In this document: positions 8,003-17,393 of the stretch, piece by piece | Numbering within the stretch: the first letter of the stretch is position 1 | Layout of the letters: each line of letters opens with the position of its first letter | Assembly: GCA_964530825.1 (NCBI GenBank) | Contig: CAZHCA010000034.1 | Location: forward strand, 1-45,856 | Direction: 5' to 3' | DNA: 45,856 nucleotides | DNA from: CAZHCA01 sp964530825 | GTDB taxonomy: Bacteria; Bacteroidota; Bacteroidia; Chitinophagales; Saprospiraceae | Notes under the pieces: model-generated | Told to the model about the DNA's origin: nothing | The model's database searches: none | Seen by the model: only the letters and a program-made list of their open reading frames with translations | Made by a program: the position numbers and the translations under genes

Positions 8003-9040
8003 ATGGAAATTACGGCAAAAGAACTGGCGGACTTGCTAGGTGGAACGGTCGAGGGCGATCCAGGTACACGCATCAATCGACCCAGTAAAATCGAGGAAGG
8101 CGGGGCGGGAAGTATTTCCTTCCTAGCCAACGCAAAATACGAATCCTTTGCGTATTCGACGACGGCATCTGCCCTGCTGGTCGGCCATGATTTTTTGCCT
8201 AAGCACCCGATCCCAGCCACCCTGATCCGGGTTAAGGATGTATACGCCGCTGTGGCCCAACTCATGGAACGCTTCGGCGAACGCCCGGCACCCAATAAAA
8301 ACGGAGTCGACGCCTCGGCGTTCATTCACCCCAATAGCCACTTGGGAGAAGATATTTCGGTAGGCCGGTTTGCCATTGTGGAAGCGGGTGCCCGGATCGG
8401 CGCCGGATGCCAGATCCATGACCACGCCTATATAGGCCGCGACACTACCCTGGGACCAGGCGTAGTGGTGCACACCGGTGCTCGCATCCTGCATGCTTGC
8501 CAAGTGGGTGCCAACTGTGTGATCTACCCCAATGCCGTAGTCGGTAGCGAAGGATTCGGCTACGCACCCCAGGAGGACGGTACCTACAAGAAAATCCCAC
8601 ATTTAGGTAATGTGATCCTGGAGGAACAAGTAGAAGTAGGTGCCAATACCACCATCGACCGCGGAAGTATGGGCTCGACGATCATCAGGCGGGGGGTCAA
8701 ACTCGACAACCTAGTCCAGATCGCCCACAATGTAGAAGTTGGGGAAAACTCTGTGGTTGCCGCACAGGTAGGCATCGCCGGAAGTACCAAAATCGGAAAG
8801 AACTGCCGCATTGGCGGTCAAGTCGGTTTTGTGGGGCACCTGAAGATTGCCGATGGCAGTCAGTTTCAGGGACAAACCGGTGTCCAGAAAGACCTGACCG
8901 AACCGAATAAAGCCTACTTCGGTTCACCCGCCCTGATTTACCAGGAGTATGCTCGGGCCTTTTTACTATTCAAACAACTCCCAGCCATGGAGAAGCGCCT
9001 GCGTCAATTAGAACGATTGATCGACCAAAAGGATCGCTAG
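8003..9040 (+). CDS. lpxD: UDP-3-O-acylglucosamine N-acyltransferase
   Basis: A 345-residue LpxD, which adds the N-linked hydroxyacyl chain to UDP-3-O-acylglucosamine in lipid A synthesis. It has an N-terminal substrate-binding domain (about 1-100) followed by a left-handed beta helix of hexapeptide repeats (about 105-320). The catalytic histidine is H242 in QIAHNVEVG (E. coli H239). The C-terminal helix (about 318-345) ends the protein, as is normal. The ATG lies six bases after TACCTTTA, a near-match to the -7 element. First gene of the lpxD-lpxC/fabZ-lpxA-ABC cluster, diverging from hemC. Confidence 0.95.
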   Translation: MEITAKELADLLGGTVEGDPGTRINRPSKIEEGGAGSISFLANAKYESFAYSTTASALLVGHDFLPKHPIPATLIRVKDVYAAVAQLMERFGERPAPNKNGVDASAFIHPNSHLGEDISVGRFAIVEAGARIGAGCQIHDHAYIGRDTTLGPGVVVHTGARILHACQVGANCVIYPNAVVGSEGFGYAPQEDGTYKKIPHLGNVILEEQVEVGANTTIDRGSMGSTIIRRGVKLDNLVQIAHNVEVGENSVVAAQVGIAGSTKIGKNCRIGGQVGFVGHLKIADGSQFQGQTGVQKDLTEPNKAYFGSPALIYQEYARAFLLFKQLPAMEKRLRQLERLIDQKDR

Positions 9041-9123
9041 TCCAACGAACAGCGACCTTCTGATGCGCTCCGACAAAACAAATCATTTATCTTTACCAAA
9101 ATTTTGCCGATTCCGCTAAGCTT

Positions 9124-10512
9124 ATGAAGCAATGCACTATTAAGCAGTCCGTAACGATTGAAGGTGTTGGTTTGCACACCGGCTGTGAGGCTCGCCTGAC
9201 CTTTAAGCCGGCCCCCATCAACCACGGTTACAAATTTAAACGAACCGACCTCGAAGGTGAACCCATCGTTAATGCCGACGTCAACCGGGTAGTCAATACG
9301 CAGCGGAGCACGACCCTGAAATCCGGTGACGCCCAGGTTAGCACTGTTGAACACGCCCTGTCGGCACTTATTGGTTTACAAATCGATAACGTCATGATCG
9401 AGGTGACTGGCCCCGAGATCCCCATCATGGATGGATCGGCAATGCCGTTCGTTCGGGCGCTGCAGTCGGCCGGTATTGAACAGCAGGAAGCCGAACGCGA
9501 GTGCTTCGAGATCCAGGAGCCCATCAGTTACCGCGACGAGGCTACCGGCACCGAGCTGATCGCCCTGCCAGCCGAGGAATTCGAAGTTACCACTATGATA
9601 GATTTTAATTCCGAGGTCTTGGGACAGCAATACGCCACCCTAAAAGGCATTGAAAATTACGTTCGGGAAATTGCTCCCTGCCGGACTTTTGTCTTTCTAC
9701 ACGAACTGGAGGCTCTGCTGAATCAAAACTTAATCAAGGGAGGGGATTTGTCCAACGCCATCGTAATCGTCGACCGGATCATGCAGCCGGAAGAATTACA
9801 GGAGTTGGCTAAAAAATTCGGCAAACCCAGTGTTACGGTAGATAAAGAAGGCATCCTAAACACCGTCCAATTGCATTTCAAAAACGAACCTGCACGCCAT
9901 AAACTGCTCGACATCATCGGTGACATCGCTTTGCTGGGGCGTCCAGTAAAAGGGAGAATCCTGGCTACCAAGCCCGGCCATACCGCCAATGTGGAGTTCA
10001 CCAAAATACTGCGTAAGCATTACCAGGAACAAATAAAATTGAAGGGTAAACCCCGCTACAATCCAGACGATGTGCCACTTTTTGATACCCCGGCTATTGA
10101 ACGGTGGCTGCCCCATCGGCACCCATTTTTATTGATCGATAAGATCATCGAGTTAACTGATCGCCACGTTGTGGGGGTGAAGAACGTTACTTTTAATGAA
10201 TATTTTTTTCAAGGCCATTTTCCCAGCAACCCCGTTATGCCGGGGGTACTGCAAATCGAAGCGATGGCACAGACCGGCGGCATCTTCGCCCTCTCTACGG
10301 TTGAAGATCCAGGAAATTATGATACGTACTTTTTGAAAATTGAAAACGCAAAGTTCAAACATAAAATCGTGCCCGGCGACACTATCTTGCTCAAAGTCGA
10401 GTTATTGGCGCCCATCCGCAGAGGGATTTGCCAAATGCAAGGCACAGCATACGTAGGTAATAAAATTGTTTCGGAAGCGGAGTTAACTGCTCAAATTGTC
10501 AAGCGCTCTTAA
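9124..10512 (+). CDS. Bifunctional LpxC deacetylase / FabZ dehydratase fusion
   Basis: A 462-residue fusion typical of Bacteroidota. Residues 1-300 are LpxC, the zinc deacetylase that commits UDP-3-O-acyl-GlcNAc to lipid A; likely zinc ligands are H77 in TVEHALS, and H259 and D263 in ARHKLLDIIGD, with catalytic E76 and H286 (GHTAN). Residues 318-462 are FabZ, the 3-hydroxyacyl-ACP dehydratase, with LPHRHPFLLID, catalytic H365 in GHFPSNPVMPG and E379 in QIEAMAQ. Both enzymes compete for the same hydroxyacyl-ACP pool, so the fusion ties lipid A and fatty acid output together (inference). It ends one base before lpxA. Confidence 0.97.
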   Translation: MKQCTIKQSVTIEGVGLHTGCEARLTFKPAPINHGYKFKRTDLEGEPIVNADVNRVVNTQRSTTLKSGDAQVSTVEHALSALIGLQIDNVMIEVTGPEIPIMDGSAMPFVRALQSAGIEQQEAERECFEIQEPISYRDEATGTELIALPAEEFEVTTMIDFNSEVLGQQYATLKGIENYVREIAPCRTFVFLHELEALLNQNLIKGGDLSNAIVIVDRIMQPEELQELAKKFGKPSVTVDKEGILNTVQLHFKNEPARHKLLDIIGDIALLGRPVKGRILATKPGHTANVEFTKILRKHYQEQIKLKGKPRYNPDDVPLFDTPAIERWLPHRHPFLLIDKIIELTDRHVVGVKNVTFNEYFFQGHFPSNPVMPGVLQIEAMAQTGGIFALSTVEDPGNYDTYFLKIENAKFKHKIVPGDTILLKVELLAPIRRGICQMQGTAYVGNKIVSEAELTAQIVKRS

Positions 10513-10513
10513 C

Positions 10514-11323
10514 ATGAATGCAGCGAAATTAGGTTTCATACATCCCGATGCGGAAATCGGAAAGGACGTTACAATCAGCCCATTCTGCTATATTGATAAA
10601 AACGTAGTCATCGGCGATGGAACGTGGGTCGGCCCGAACGTAACCATCTTCGAAGGGGCCCGGATCGGTCAACACTGCAAGATCTTTCCCGGGGCGGTCA
10701 TCTCGGCTATCCCTCAAGACCTGAAATTTCAGGGCGAAGAATCAACGGCTGAAATCGGTGATCACACTACCGTTCGGGAATACGTTACCGTAAACCGGGG
10801 TACCGCCTATGCCCATAAAACGGTTGTGGGCAGCTACTGCCTGCTGATGGCTTACGTACACGTCGCCCACGATTGCATCATCGGCGACCATGTAATCCTC
10901 GCCAATAATGTCAACCTCGCCGGCCACGTGGAAATTGAGGATTGGGCTATTCTGGAGGGCCTGGTAGCGGTGCAACAGTTCATCCGGATCGGAATGCACA
11001 GTTTTATAGCCGGCGGTTCACTGGTACGAAAGAACGTGCCCCCCTATGTGAAGGCAGCCCGCGAGCCCCTCTCCTATGCCGGCATTAATAATGTCGGACT
11101 CAAACGGCGCAATTTTTCTCAGGAGACTATCAACCACATCCAAGATATTTACCGCATTCTTTACGTGCGCGGCTACAACGTCTCTCACGCCATCAGCCTG
11201 ATCGAGAAAACCGTCCCCCTCACTACCGAACGGGATAATATTCTCAACTTCATCTCCAATGCCGACCCGGGTATCATGAAAGGATTCCGCCAAATTAACG
11301 GAAGCAAGGTGAATGAAGGTTGA
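10514..11323 (+). CDS. lpxA: Acyl-ACP--UDP-N-acetylglucosamine O-acyltransferase
   Basis: A 269-residue LpxA, the first enzyme of lipid A synthesis. Hexapeptide repeats form a left-handed beta helix over about residues 10-190, followed by a C-terminal helical domain. The catalytic histidine is H119 in VHVAHDCIIGDH (E. coli H125), and the GLKRRNF segment follows the helix. I chose the ATG at 10514, one base after the lpxC/fabZ stop codon, rather than a TTG six codons upstream inside that gene. Its last 11 bases overlap the ABC gene, so the cluster is very tightly packed. Confidence 0.95.
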   Translation: MNAAKLGFIHPDAEIGKDVTISPFCYIDKNVVIGDGTWVGPNVTIFEGARIGQHCKIFPGAVISAIPQDLKFQGEESTAEIGDHTTVREYVTVNRGTAYAHKTVVGSYCLLMAYVHVAHDCIIGDHVILANNVNLAGHVEIEDWAILEGLVAVQQFIRIGMHSFIAGGSLVRKNVPPYVKAAREPLSYAGINNVGLKRRNFSQETINHIQDIYRILYVRGYNVSHAISLIEKTVPLTTERDNILNFISNADPGIMKGFRQINGSKVNEG

Positions 11324-11942
11324 GCTCGATAACATCGGCAAACGCTACCAGTACGATTGGATCTTTAAATCGGTCAACCTGACCCTGACATCCGAACAAA
11401 CTTATGCGCTCACCGGACCTAACGGTTCGGGTAAATCGACCTTGCTGCGGGTAGTAGCCGGCTTTTTAACGCCTACCAAAGGTGAGATCCGGTTTCTGAC
11501 CCCTACAGGTGAGCTCATCCCTGCAGACCAGGTATACCGGTATGTAGCCTTCGCCGCGCCCTACGTGGAAATGATAGAGGAAATGACGCTATCCGAAGCC
11601 CTCCGCTTCCATACCCGTTTCGTAGCCCTACAGTCCGACCTTACGCCCTCCGATATACAAGAATTACTCGGCTTCAGCAATATCCGTCGCAAACCCCTCC
11701 GGTATTTTTCCTCCGGCATGAAACAACGCCTGCGGCTGGCTCTTGCCGTGTGCTCGGCTACACCTTTGCTGCTGCTCGACGAACCCAGCACAAACCTCGA
11801 TCGGCAAGGGATCGGATGGTACCTCGACTTGGTCGAACGCTACACCCAAAACCGGCTGGTGGTAGTGGCTTCTAACGTAGCAGAAGACTACCAATTTTGC
11901 TCGGAGAGGATCGATATCACCGACTTTAAACCGGACCGGTAA
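11313..11942 (+). CDS. ABC transporter ATP-binding protein with altered Q and H loops
   Basis: A 209-residue ABC ATPase: Walker A GPNGSGKS (35-42), signature SSGMKQR (133-139), Walker B LLLLDEP (152-158) and a normal STNLD D-loop. Two usual residues are missing: the Q-loop region reads VAFAAPYVEMIEE with no glutamine, and the switch histidine position reads VVASNVAEDY. No permease gene follows, so partner and cargo are unknown. It overlaps lpxA by 11 bases with an AAGGTGA ribosome-binding stretch inside lpxA, so it is translated with the lipid A genes. An envelope role is a positional guess. Confidence 0.85.
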   Translation: MKVELDNIGKRYQYDWIFKSVNLTLTSEQTYALTGPNGSGKSTLLRVVAGFLTPTKGEIRFLTPTGELIPADQVYRYVAFAAPYVEMIEEMTLSEALRFHTRFVALQSDLTPSDIQELLGFSNIRRKPLRYFSSGMKQRLRLALAVCSATPLLLLDEPSTNLDRQGIGWYLDLVERYTQNRLVVVASNVAEDYQFCSERIDITDFKPDR

Positions 11943-11972
11943 TAGCATGCAGTGCAGCAAGGGATCGGGTGG

Positions 11973-12344
11973 CTAGTGCATCCTGCCGTCGGCACGATGC
12001 TCTGGAGGTGGCTTCAGCTCCTGGCGCAACTGGTTTAAGAACGCCCGCATTGCCCTTAACTTCCGGAGTACATCAATTTTTTCCCGAATGCGCTGTTGAT
12101 CGCGCTCAATCTCTTGCTTGGCGCCCTGCAGCGTAAAGCCACGCTCCTTGACGAGATGGTAGATTAACTGCAGTTGCTCGATATTTTCAGGGGTGAAGCG
12201 ACGGTCACCCTTGCTGTTTTTGTGCGGCCGTAAAAAGTCGAATTCGTTTTCCCAAAACCGGATTAAGGAAGTCGAGACCGCAAACATTTCGGCCGCCTCC
12301 CCAATGGTATAATAGCGCTTACGGAGTTCCGGTAGTTCAGGCAT
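11973..12344 (-). CDS. MerR-family transcriptional regulator
   Basis: A 123-residue protein with an N-terminal winged helix-turn-helix of the MerR type: YYTIGEAAEMFAVS and IRFWENEFDFLRP (about 11-40), then the GDRRFTPENIEQL wing (46-58). A helical region rich in Q, R and E (about 75-110) would form the dimer coiled coil. No metal or drug-sensing cysteines and no effector domain are visible, so its signal is unknown. This short type is widespread in Bacteroidota. It lies 28 bases downstream of gatB and is probably cotranscribed. It converges on the lipid A cluster. Confidence 0.87.
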   Translation of the reverse strand: MPELPELRKRYYTIGEAAEMFAVSTSLIRFWENEFDFLRPHKNSKGDRRFTPENIEQLQLIYHLVKERGFTLQGAKQEIERDQQRIREKIDVLRKLRAMRAFLNQLRQELKPPPEHRADGRMH

Positions 12345-12372
12345 ACGACGAAATTATTAATGGCGCCCCTGA

Positions 12373-13845
12373 TTATGGCGCTAGTATTTCTTGTAACAAT
12401 TTATTGGAGGCTTTCGGATCGGCTGTTCCCTTTGATTTTTTCATTACCTCCCCCATGAAAAAACCAATAAGCCCTTTTTTACCTTTGCGGTAAGCCGCTA
12501 CCTTTTCGGGATACTGCGCAACGACCTCTTCTACGAGCGTAGCCAGATAATCCGCATCTGAACGCTGCAACAATCCGGCCCCTGCAGCGAGTTCCTCCGG
12601 AGCCCGGTCGGCCTTCAATAGAAGTGGAAAAAGCTGCTCGTAGGCGATAGATGCGCTTACCTTTCCGGTAGCAATCAATTGAATGAAATCACGCAATCTT
12701 TCCTGCGATACAGGGAATTCGTTGAGTGGTATGCCCGCTGCTTTACAGTGCGGAAGAATTTTATTGATCAGCAGGTTGGCTACCAGTTTGGGAGGGGTCT
12801 GGTTATTAACCAGTACCTCAAAAAATTCGGCTGTCTCTCGCTCTTCGCTCAGTAGCCGGGCATCGTAGACCTGCAAACCGTAGGTTTGCTGAAGATTGTG
12901 GAATACCGTTTCGGGAAGCTTCGGCAGACGATCACGAACACCCTGGAGGAAATCCTCGGTGATGGAAATGGCTGGCAGGTCAGGTTCAGGAAAATACCGG
13001 TAGTCATGGGCGTGTTCTTTCTCGCGCAAGGGGCGGGTTACACCCGTAGCGGGATTGAACTGGAGCGTCTGCTGCCGAATGACCTTCCCTTGTTCGACCT
13101 GTGCAATTTGTCTTTTCACCTCATAAGCAATGGCCTGGCGGGCGTACCGCATCGAATTAAGATTTTTAATTTCACAGCGTTCCCGCAGCTCGGTATCCCC
13201 GCGCGGCCGAACAGACACATTGACGTCGCAGCGCAAAGAACCTTCCTCCATATTACCATCGGAAATACCCAGGTAGCGCACCAGTTGGCGTACGGCCTTT
13301 ATAAAGGCATCCACCTCCTCGGCCGACCGAAAGTCGGGTTCGGTAACCATTTCCAGCAAGGGCACTCCTGCCCGATTTAGATCGATCAGGGAATAATGGG
13401 GATCGGCTTCGTGCAAGGATTTACCGGCATCCTCTTCCATATGGATGTGGTGCAGGTTTATCCAGCGCGGCTCCTGACCTTTGGGCCGAATTAAGATGCG
13501 CCCGCCCCAGCAGATGGGCGCCCGGTCCTGCGTAATTTGATAGCCTTTCGGCAAATCGGCATAAAAATAATTCTTGCGGTCAAAAGCCGGTGCAGGGTGG
13601 ATGGTACCCTCCACGGCCAGACCCAGCGCTACGGCATACTCCAGATGGCGTTGATTCAAACGCGGAAGCGTGCCCGGATGAGCGAGCGAAACCGGACTCA
13701 CCTGTGAATTGGGCTCCTGACCAAAAGACGTACGGTCGCCACAAAAGGCTTTACTGTTGGTTCGCAACTGGATATGAACCTCAAGACCGATCACTGTTTC
13801 ATAAGCGGGGTTTTCCATAAGCCATTCCGATTTAGCTTTTCCCAT
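12373..13845 (-). CDS. gatB: Aspartyl/glutamyl-tRNA amidotransferase subunit B
   Basis: A GatB of about 490 residues that amidates Glu-tRNA(Gln) or Asp-tRNA(Asn) together with GatA and GatC. Seen: the N-terminal YETVIGLEVHIQL, the DRKNYFYADLPKGYQI motif, MEEDAGKS, DLNRAGVPLLEMVTEPD and RCDVNVSVRPRG. A C-terminal helical/YqeY-like tail (about 420-490) ends in KKGLIGFFMGEVMKKSKG. The ATG at 13845 overlaps the DUF3667 stop as TGATG; the ATG at 13818 would put the conserved YETVIGLE closer to the end and is almost as likely. gatA and gatC are not in the window. Confidence 0.95.
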   Translation of the reverse strand: MGKAKSEWLMENPAYETVIGLEVHIQLRTNSKAFCGDRTSFGQEPNSQVSPVSLAHPGTLPRLNQRHLEYAVALGLAVEGTIHPAPAFDRKNYFYADLPKGYQITQDRAPICWGGRILIRPKGQEPRWINLHHIHMEEDAGKSLHEADPHYSLIDLNRAGVPLLEMVTEPDFRSAEEVDAFIKAVRQLVRYLGISDGNMEEGSLRCDVNVSVRPRGDTELRERCEIKNLNSMRYARQAIAYEVKRQIAQVEQGKVIRQQTLQFNPATGVTRPLREKEHAHDYRYFPEPDLPAISITEDFLQGVRDRLPKLPETVFHNLQQTYGLQVYDARLLSEERETAEFFEVLVNNQTPPKLVANLLINKILPHCKAAGIPLNEFPVSQERLRDFIQLIATGKVSASIAYEQLFPLLLKADRAPEELAAGAGLLQRSDADYLATLVEEVVAQYPEKVAAYRKGKKGLIGFFMGEVMKKSKGTADPKASNKLLQEILAP

Positions 13846-14900
13846 CAAAAGGAAAGCGCACCAGCAATAGTAGTTAATGTGAAGAAAAAACCAACAATGT
13901 ATAGATAGGCAAAATTGAAGATTGTGAACTTAAGAAAGGTCTTAAAAAAGCCCTGATGGTAAAATCGGCGCATGGCAAGGAACAAATAGACCAGTACGGC
14001 CGGAAAGGCCAAGGCGATCACCCAACCGCCCAACGGTCTTACCAGTAAGAAAGCAATGGAAAAAACTAAGAAAGCAAAAGCGTGATAGTGGAAAGAAAAT
14101 ATCAGGTGCTCGACAAAATAGCGTTTGCGGCGAACGTACAACAATTTCAGTACCAGCGCCAAAGCCGGCATCATCAAGAGTACCATCCAGACGAAATAAC
14201 TGAGCAATACCTGAGTTATGTCGTCTCCTTCATACATGGTGCGTAAATGCTGTCGTGCAAATATTTTGTTCCAAAATCCTTCTATTTCATAATATTGTAA
14301 AAAAGAATCGATGGGCATTTCCAGTGCGTCCCGGTAGCTGGCTGGCACCAGCAAAGAATCTTTATCTTGCTGGAAATACATGAACGTCAAAAGTTGAAAA
14401 CTGTCTCGCCCCTGTTCGGCCATTGCTACCCGGACCGAGTCAATAAAGCGCCGGGCAACGGTGGTATCTTCGGCTTGCTGAATTATACGCTGGCTGATGG
14501 TATCCATTTCCGCCAGAAATGCACCGCGAAAACTCAATTCCTCCGTGTTCAGCACCTGCTGCTGGATTTCCTTTGCCACCAAGGGTTCGAATACGAAGTT
14601 GATCACAGCAAAGTGAAGCACAGCAATTAAAAAGAACAACCGTAGCGGCCGTACATAGCGTTTTTGCTGACCCAAAAAGTAAGCTTCCGACAGTTTACCC
14701 GGCAGCATCAGATTCCGCATAGTCTGGAGAAAGGCAGAGTCCAGATTGAATACAGCCTCGAAAAAATCGCCAAAGAGGTCCTTAATCGTCACTTTGCCGT
14801 CGGTGTACTGCTGGCCACAGTTGCTACAGTAGATTTCTTTGCCTACCATGAGGGCGCCGCAATTAGGGCAATCTAGCGCCGGTTTACCTATTTTTTTCAT
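13845..14900 (-). CDS. DUF3667-family membrane protein with N-terminal zinc ribbon
   Basis: About 351 residues. The N terminus holds a two-cysteine-pair zinc ribbon (CPNCGALMVGKEIYCSNCG), followed by a DUF3667 core with the family pattern around LSEAYFLGQQKRYVRPLRLFFL. A long soluble insertion (about 115-215) is followed by four C-terminal hydrophobic segments (about 225-350). Function is unknown for the family. I chose the ATG at 14900 because the ribbon then sits at the N terminus and GGAGGAA precedes it closely; an upstream ATG at 14966 is also in frame. The stop codon overlaps the gatB start (TGATG), suggesting coupled expression. Confidence 0.8.
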   Translation of the reverse strand: MKKIGKPALDCPNCGALMVGKEIYCSNCGQQYTDGKVTIKDLFGDFFEAVFNLDSAFLQTMRNLMLPGKLSEAYFLGQQKRYVRPLRLFFLIAVLHFAVINFVFEPLVAKEIQQQVLNTEELSFRGAFLAEMDTISQRIIQQAEDTTVARRFIDSVRVAMAEQGRDSFQLLTFMYFQQDKDSLLVPASYRDALEMPIDSFLQYYEIEGFWNKIFARQHLRTMYEGDDITQVLLSYFVWMVLLMMPALALVLKLLYVRRKRYFVEHLIFSFHYHAFAFLVFSIAFLLVRPLGGWVIALAFPAVLVYLFLAMRRFYHQGFFKTFLKFTIFNFAYLYIVGFFFTLTTIAGALSF

Positions 14901-15050
14901 TTCCTCCGCCAAAATGAAAAGCGTTTTGCCAATGAATATACCCCATTGGCAGATAAATGTCAGCAAATTTCGACCAGTAGCGGAGTAGCTAATAGGAACG
15001 TTGATCGATGGACGGTCCCACTTCGTTCCCGGCCTTGATCGACCTGGAGA

Positions 15051-16223
15051 TCACTCCTCCAGGTACATCCGCCCAGTCTTGGAAAAACGCAACGGGCTTT
15101 CTGGAAAGTCAGCTTGCGAGAGATTGCGCAGATAGGTTAAAGCTCGCTGTTGATCATCGACCCGAGGGCCCTGGGTTTTCGTTTGGTAAGTTGAAATCAC
15201 TTGCCCTCCGCTAAATTTACCATCCTTGTCGAGTTCCAAGCGCACCATGGGAGCCACACCGGCGGGGCCGCGCAGGTTGAAGCGGGCATAGGTACAGAAG
15301 TTACCCAGACTGTAGATAATAAAGCGTTCCTGGTAAAGCTCAGCACCGCGTGTCACGTGGGGTCCGTGACCGAACACGACATCGGCCCCAGCGTCGATGG
15401 CAGCATGGGCGAACCGGTAGACGTCGCCCCGGTTCTCTCCGTAATAGGTCTCCGTACGGCGTGGCACGTGTTGGTGTTTTGCGCCTTCAGCACCGCCGTG
15501 GAAGGAGACAATCACAATGTCGGACCGACCGGCCAGGTCACGCACGATGCGCTCCATAACCGGAATATTGCGAATGTCGCAGGTACCGGTGTTGGGGGCG
15601 AATGCGCAAAATCCATAACGGATGCTGTCTTTAACGAGTACGGCTGTTTCGTCGGTACCGGCTAGTCCGGCGTAGTGAATACCCATTTCGTCGAGCACAG
15701 CTTTGGTACGCGTACGGCCAGCGGGGCCGAAATCAGCCGTATGGTTGTTCGCCAAACTAAGGAAATCGAATCCGGCATCGCGAAAGTGGCGCCCGTAGGA
15801 TTCAGGTGAGCGGAAAGCATAACAGGCGTTGGGGTTAGAGCATCGTTTGGCCGTACCCCCTTTGTCGAGCAAAACGCCCTCTAAGTTTCCGAAAGCAATA
15901 TCAGCGGCCCGGATCGTATCGTAAAGCGGCGCAATGAGATCGGCGCCGCCGTTCGGCGGGAGGTAAGAAGAAGCGGGAAAATTGGTTCCCAGCATCATAT
16001 CGCCTACTCCGATTACCGTAACGGTAGGAGATGAAGCAGGCGTAGCCAGGGTATCTTTTGCAGGTAGCGTATCCGTCGTAAGCAGGGTGACCCCCTGGAC
16101 GCTCGTGCCGGCTTCGAGTTGGACGCCTCCCGACGATTGACTATCGCAGCCTTGTAGAGCCAAGATAAATAGTAAAAAAAGACTTCCGACGGGGAAGTCT
16201 TTTTCAAGGTAGGAAAACCTCAT
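15051..16223 (-). CDS. CapA-family lipoprotein (poly-gamma-glutamate capsule type)
   Basis: A 390-residue protein with a lipoprotein signal ending in LALQGC (C26), a Ser/Thr/Pro-rich linker to about residue 68, and a CapA (PGA_cap) domain from about 70 to 340. Family motifs are GVGDMMLGTNF, AFGNLEGVL, LANNHTADFGPAG, IVSFHGGAEG and FGHGPHV. CapA domains have a metallophosphoesterase-like fold; their role in polymer export or transfer is known only in part. There are no capBC genes nearby, so capsule synthesis is not supported; a general envelope role is more likely. It follows the M23 gene by 18 bases and probably shares its promoter. Confidence 0.85.
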   Translation of the reverse strand: MRFSYLEKDFPVGSLFLLFILALQGCDSQSSGGVQLEAGTSVQGVTLLTTDTLPAKDTLATPASSPTVTVIGVGDMMLGTNFPASSYLPPNGGADLIAPLYDTIRAADIAFGNLEGVLLDKGGTAKRCSNPNACYAFRSPESYGRHFRDAGFDFLSLANNHTADFGPAGRTRTKAVLDEMGIHYAGLAGTDETAVLVKDSIRYGFCAFAPNTGTCDIRNIPVMERIVRDLAGRSDIVIVSFHGGAEGAKHQHVPRRTETYYGENRGDVYRFAHAAIDAGADVVFGHGPHVTRGAELYQERFIIYSLGNFCTYARFNLRGPAGVAPMVRLELDKDGKFSGGQVISTYQTKTQGPRVDDQQRALTYLRNLSQADFPESPLRFSKTGRMYLEE

Positions 16224-16241
16224 AGGATAATGAAATATACT

Positions 16242-17225
16242 TTAATCCATTGATTGGCTGGGCAACTCGGCCAGTTTAACTAACTCTTGGTATTCTTCGG
16301 GCGACAAACCATCCAACACGTAATGGATGGGATTGACTTTCTTGCCTTTGTACACCACCTCATAGTGACAGTGAGGTGCCGTAGAAGTACCGGTACTACC
16401 AACCGAACCTATGCGCTGACCACGCTTGACGGTTTGTCCCTCGTTTACTTCAATTTTTGACATGTGTGCGTAAAGCGTCTGGTAACCAAAGCCGTGGTCA
16501 ATAGTTACACTGTTTCCGTAACCCGTGCTTTTACGTTCGATCCGAATAACCCGGCCGTCACCGGTTGCCTGGATGGGTGTACCCGAAGGAGCAGTAAAGT
16601 CAATACCGTAATGCATTTTAGGGACTTTGTAGATGGGGTGGGGACGTACCCCGAAGCCGGATAGCAACCGGACACTCCGGGGCAGTTTATCGGAACGAAC
16701 TGGCTTAATGGAAGGAATGGAAGCCAGCATCTTTTCTTTCTCTTCGGCCATGGAGATGATGGTATCCAGTGATTTAGACTGCAACACCATTTGGAACTTA
16801 AGGTGATCAGCGGTTTGCTTAGCCTGTGCCATTAGATCACCAGTATGCTTAAACTCCCGCAGTTCTTCGTACTCGTCCGTACCGCCCGTACCGCCGTTCC
16901 AAATATTTTCGTCGATCGGATCTAAACCAAACAGGGTGCGGTAAGCGTAGGCATCGCGTTCTTTGAGGTGTTCTAATTCTTCTTCCAATACAGAGACCTC
17001 ATTGATTAGTACTTTGTAAGTACTTTTAACCTGTACCAATTCTTGCTTAAGTGCTTTTTCTTTGGGCGAGGGGAAATAGCGGTGCGTAATCAGGGTGATA
17101 ATGATGGCAGTAAACAGCGCAGCACATAAAAACCCGAATAATCGCAAGAGTTTAGTACCCAATGTTTCTTCTACCCTTTCGTAGCGAAGCGTCTGGGTAT
17201 TGTACACGAATTTTTCTTCTCTCAT
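16242..17225 (-). CDS. M23-family peptidoglycan endopeptidase, membrane-anchored
   Basis: A 327-residue protein: cytoplasmic N terminus (1-28), one transmembrane helix (about 29-48), a coiled coil (about 55-90) and a C-terminal M23 LytM-type domain (about 190-300). The zinc site is complete: H205 and D209 in MHYGIDF, and H287 in HCHYE, with H254 (LYAHM) and H285 as catalytic histidines. Such proteins cut peptide cross-links for wall growth or division. It heads an operon with the CapA-like lipoprotein, behind an exact consensus promoter about 114 bases upstream. Confidence 0.93.
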   Translation of the reverse strand: MREEKFVYNTQTLRYERVEETLGTKLLRLFGFLCAALFTAIIITLITHRYFPSPKEKALKQELVQVKSTYKVLINEVSVLEEELEHLKERDAYAYRTLFGLDPIDENIWNGGTGGTDEYEELREFKHTGDLMAQAKQTADHLKFQMVLQSKSLDTIISMAEEKEKMLASIPSIKPVRSDKLPRSVRLLSGFGVRPHPIYKVPKMHYGIDFTAPSGTPIQATGDGRVIRIERKSTGYGNSVTIDHGFGYQTLYAHMSKIEVNEGQTVKRGQRIGSVGSTGTSTAPHCHYEVVYKGKKVNPIHYVLDGLSPEEYQELVKLAELPSQSMD

Positions 17226-17338
17226 GAGCGGTTAATTGCGTTCAACTAAATTTCTTCTCTGATAAGTTCACGGGGATTGGACTTACTGAAATTTAGTCAT
17301 CTCAGACTTGCTTTAACCTGCTTCCTTTCTTGGCGATT

Positions 17339-17369
17339 CAAATCTAACACAAGTAGTTGAAATCGCAAA
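17339..17369 (-). promoter_or_regulatory. Exact Bacteroidota consensus promoter for the M23-CapA operon
   Basis: On the minus strand TTTG (17369-17366), exactly 19 bases, then TAGATTTG (17346-17339). The transcript would start near 17333, leaving a 5' leader of roughly 105-110 bases before the M23 ATG. Confidence 0.75.
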
Positions 17370-17393
17370 AAATTAGCAGCATTTTAGCTAAAG

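Noticed and set aside
11978..12000. Near-perfect inverted repeat GCATC-c-TGCCG / CGGCA-c-GATGC at the lipid A/merR junction
   Set aside because: It lies inside the merR coding end and leaves only a one-base loop, so a terminator call is not supported.
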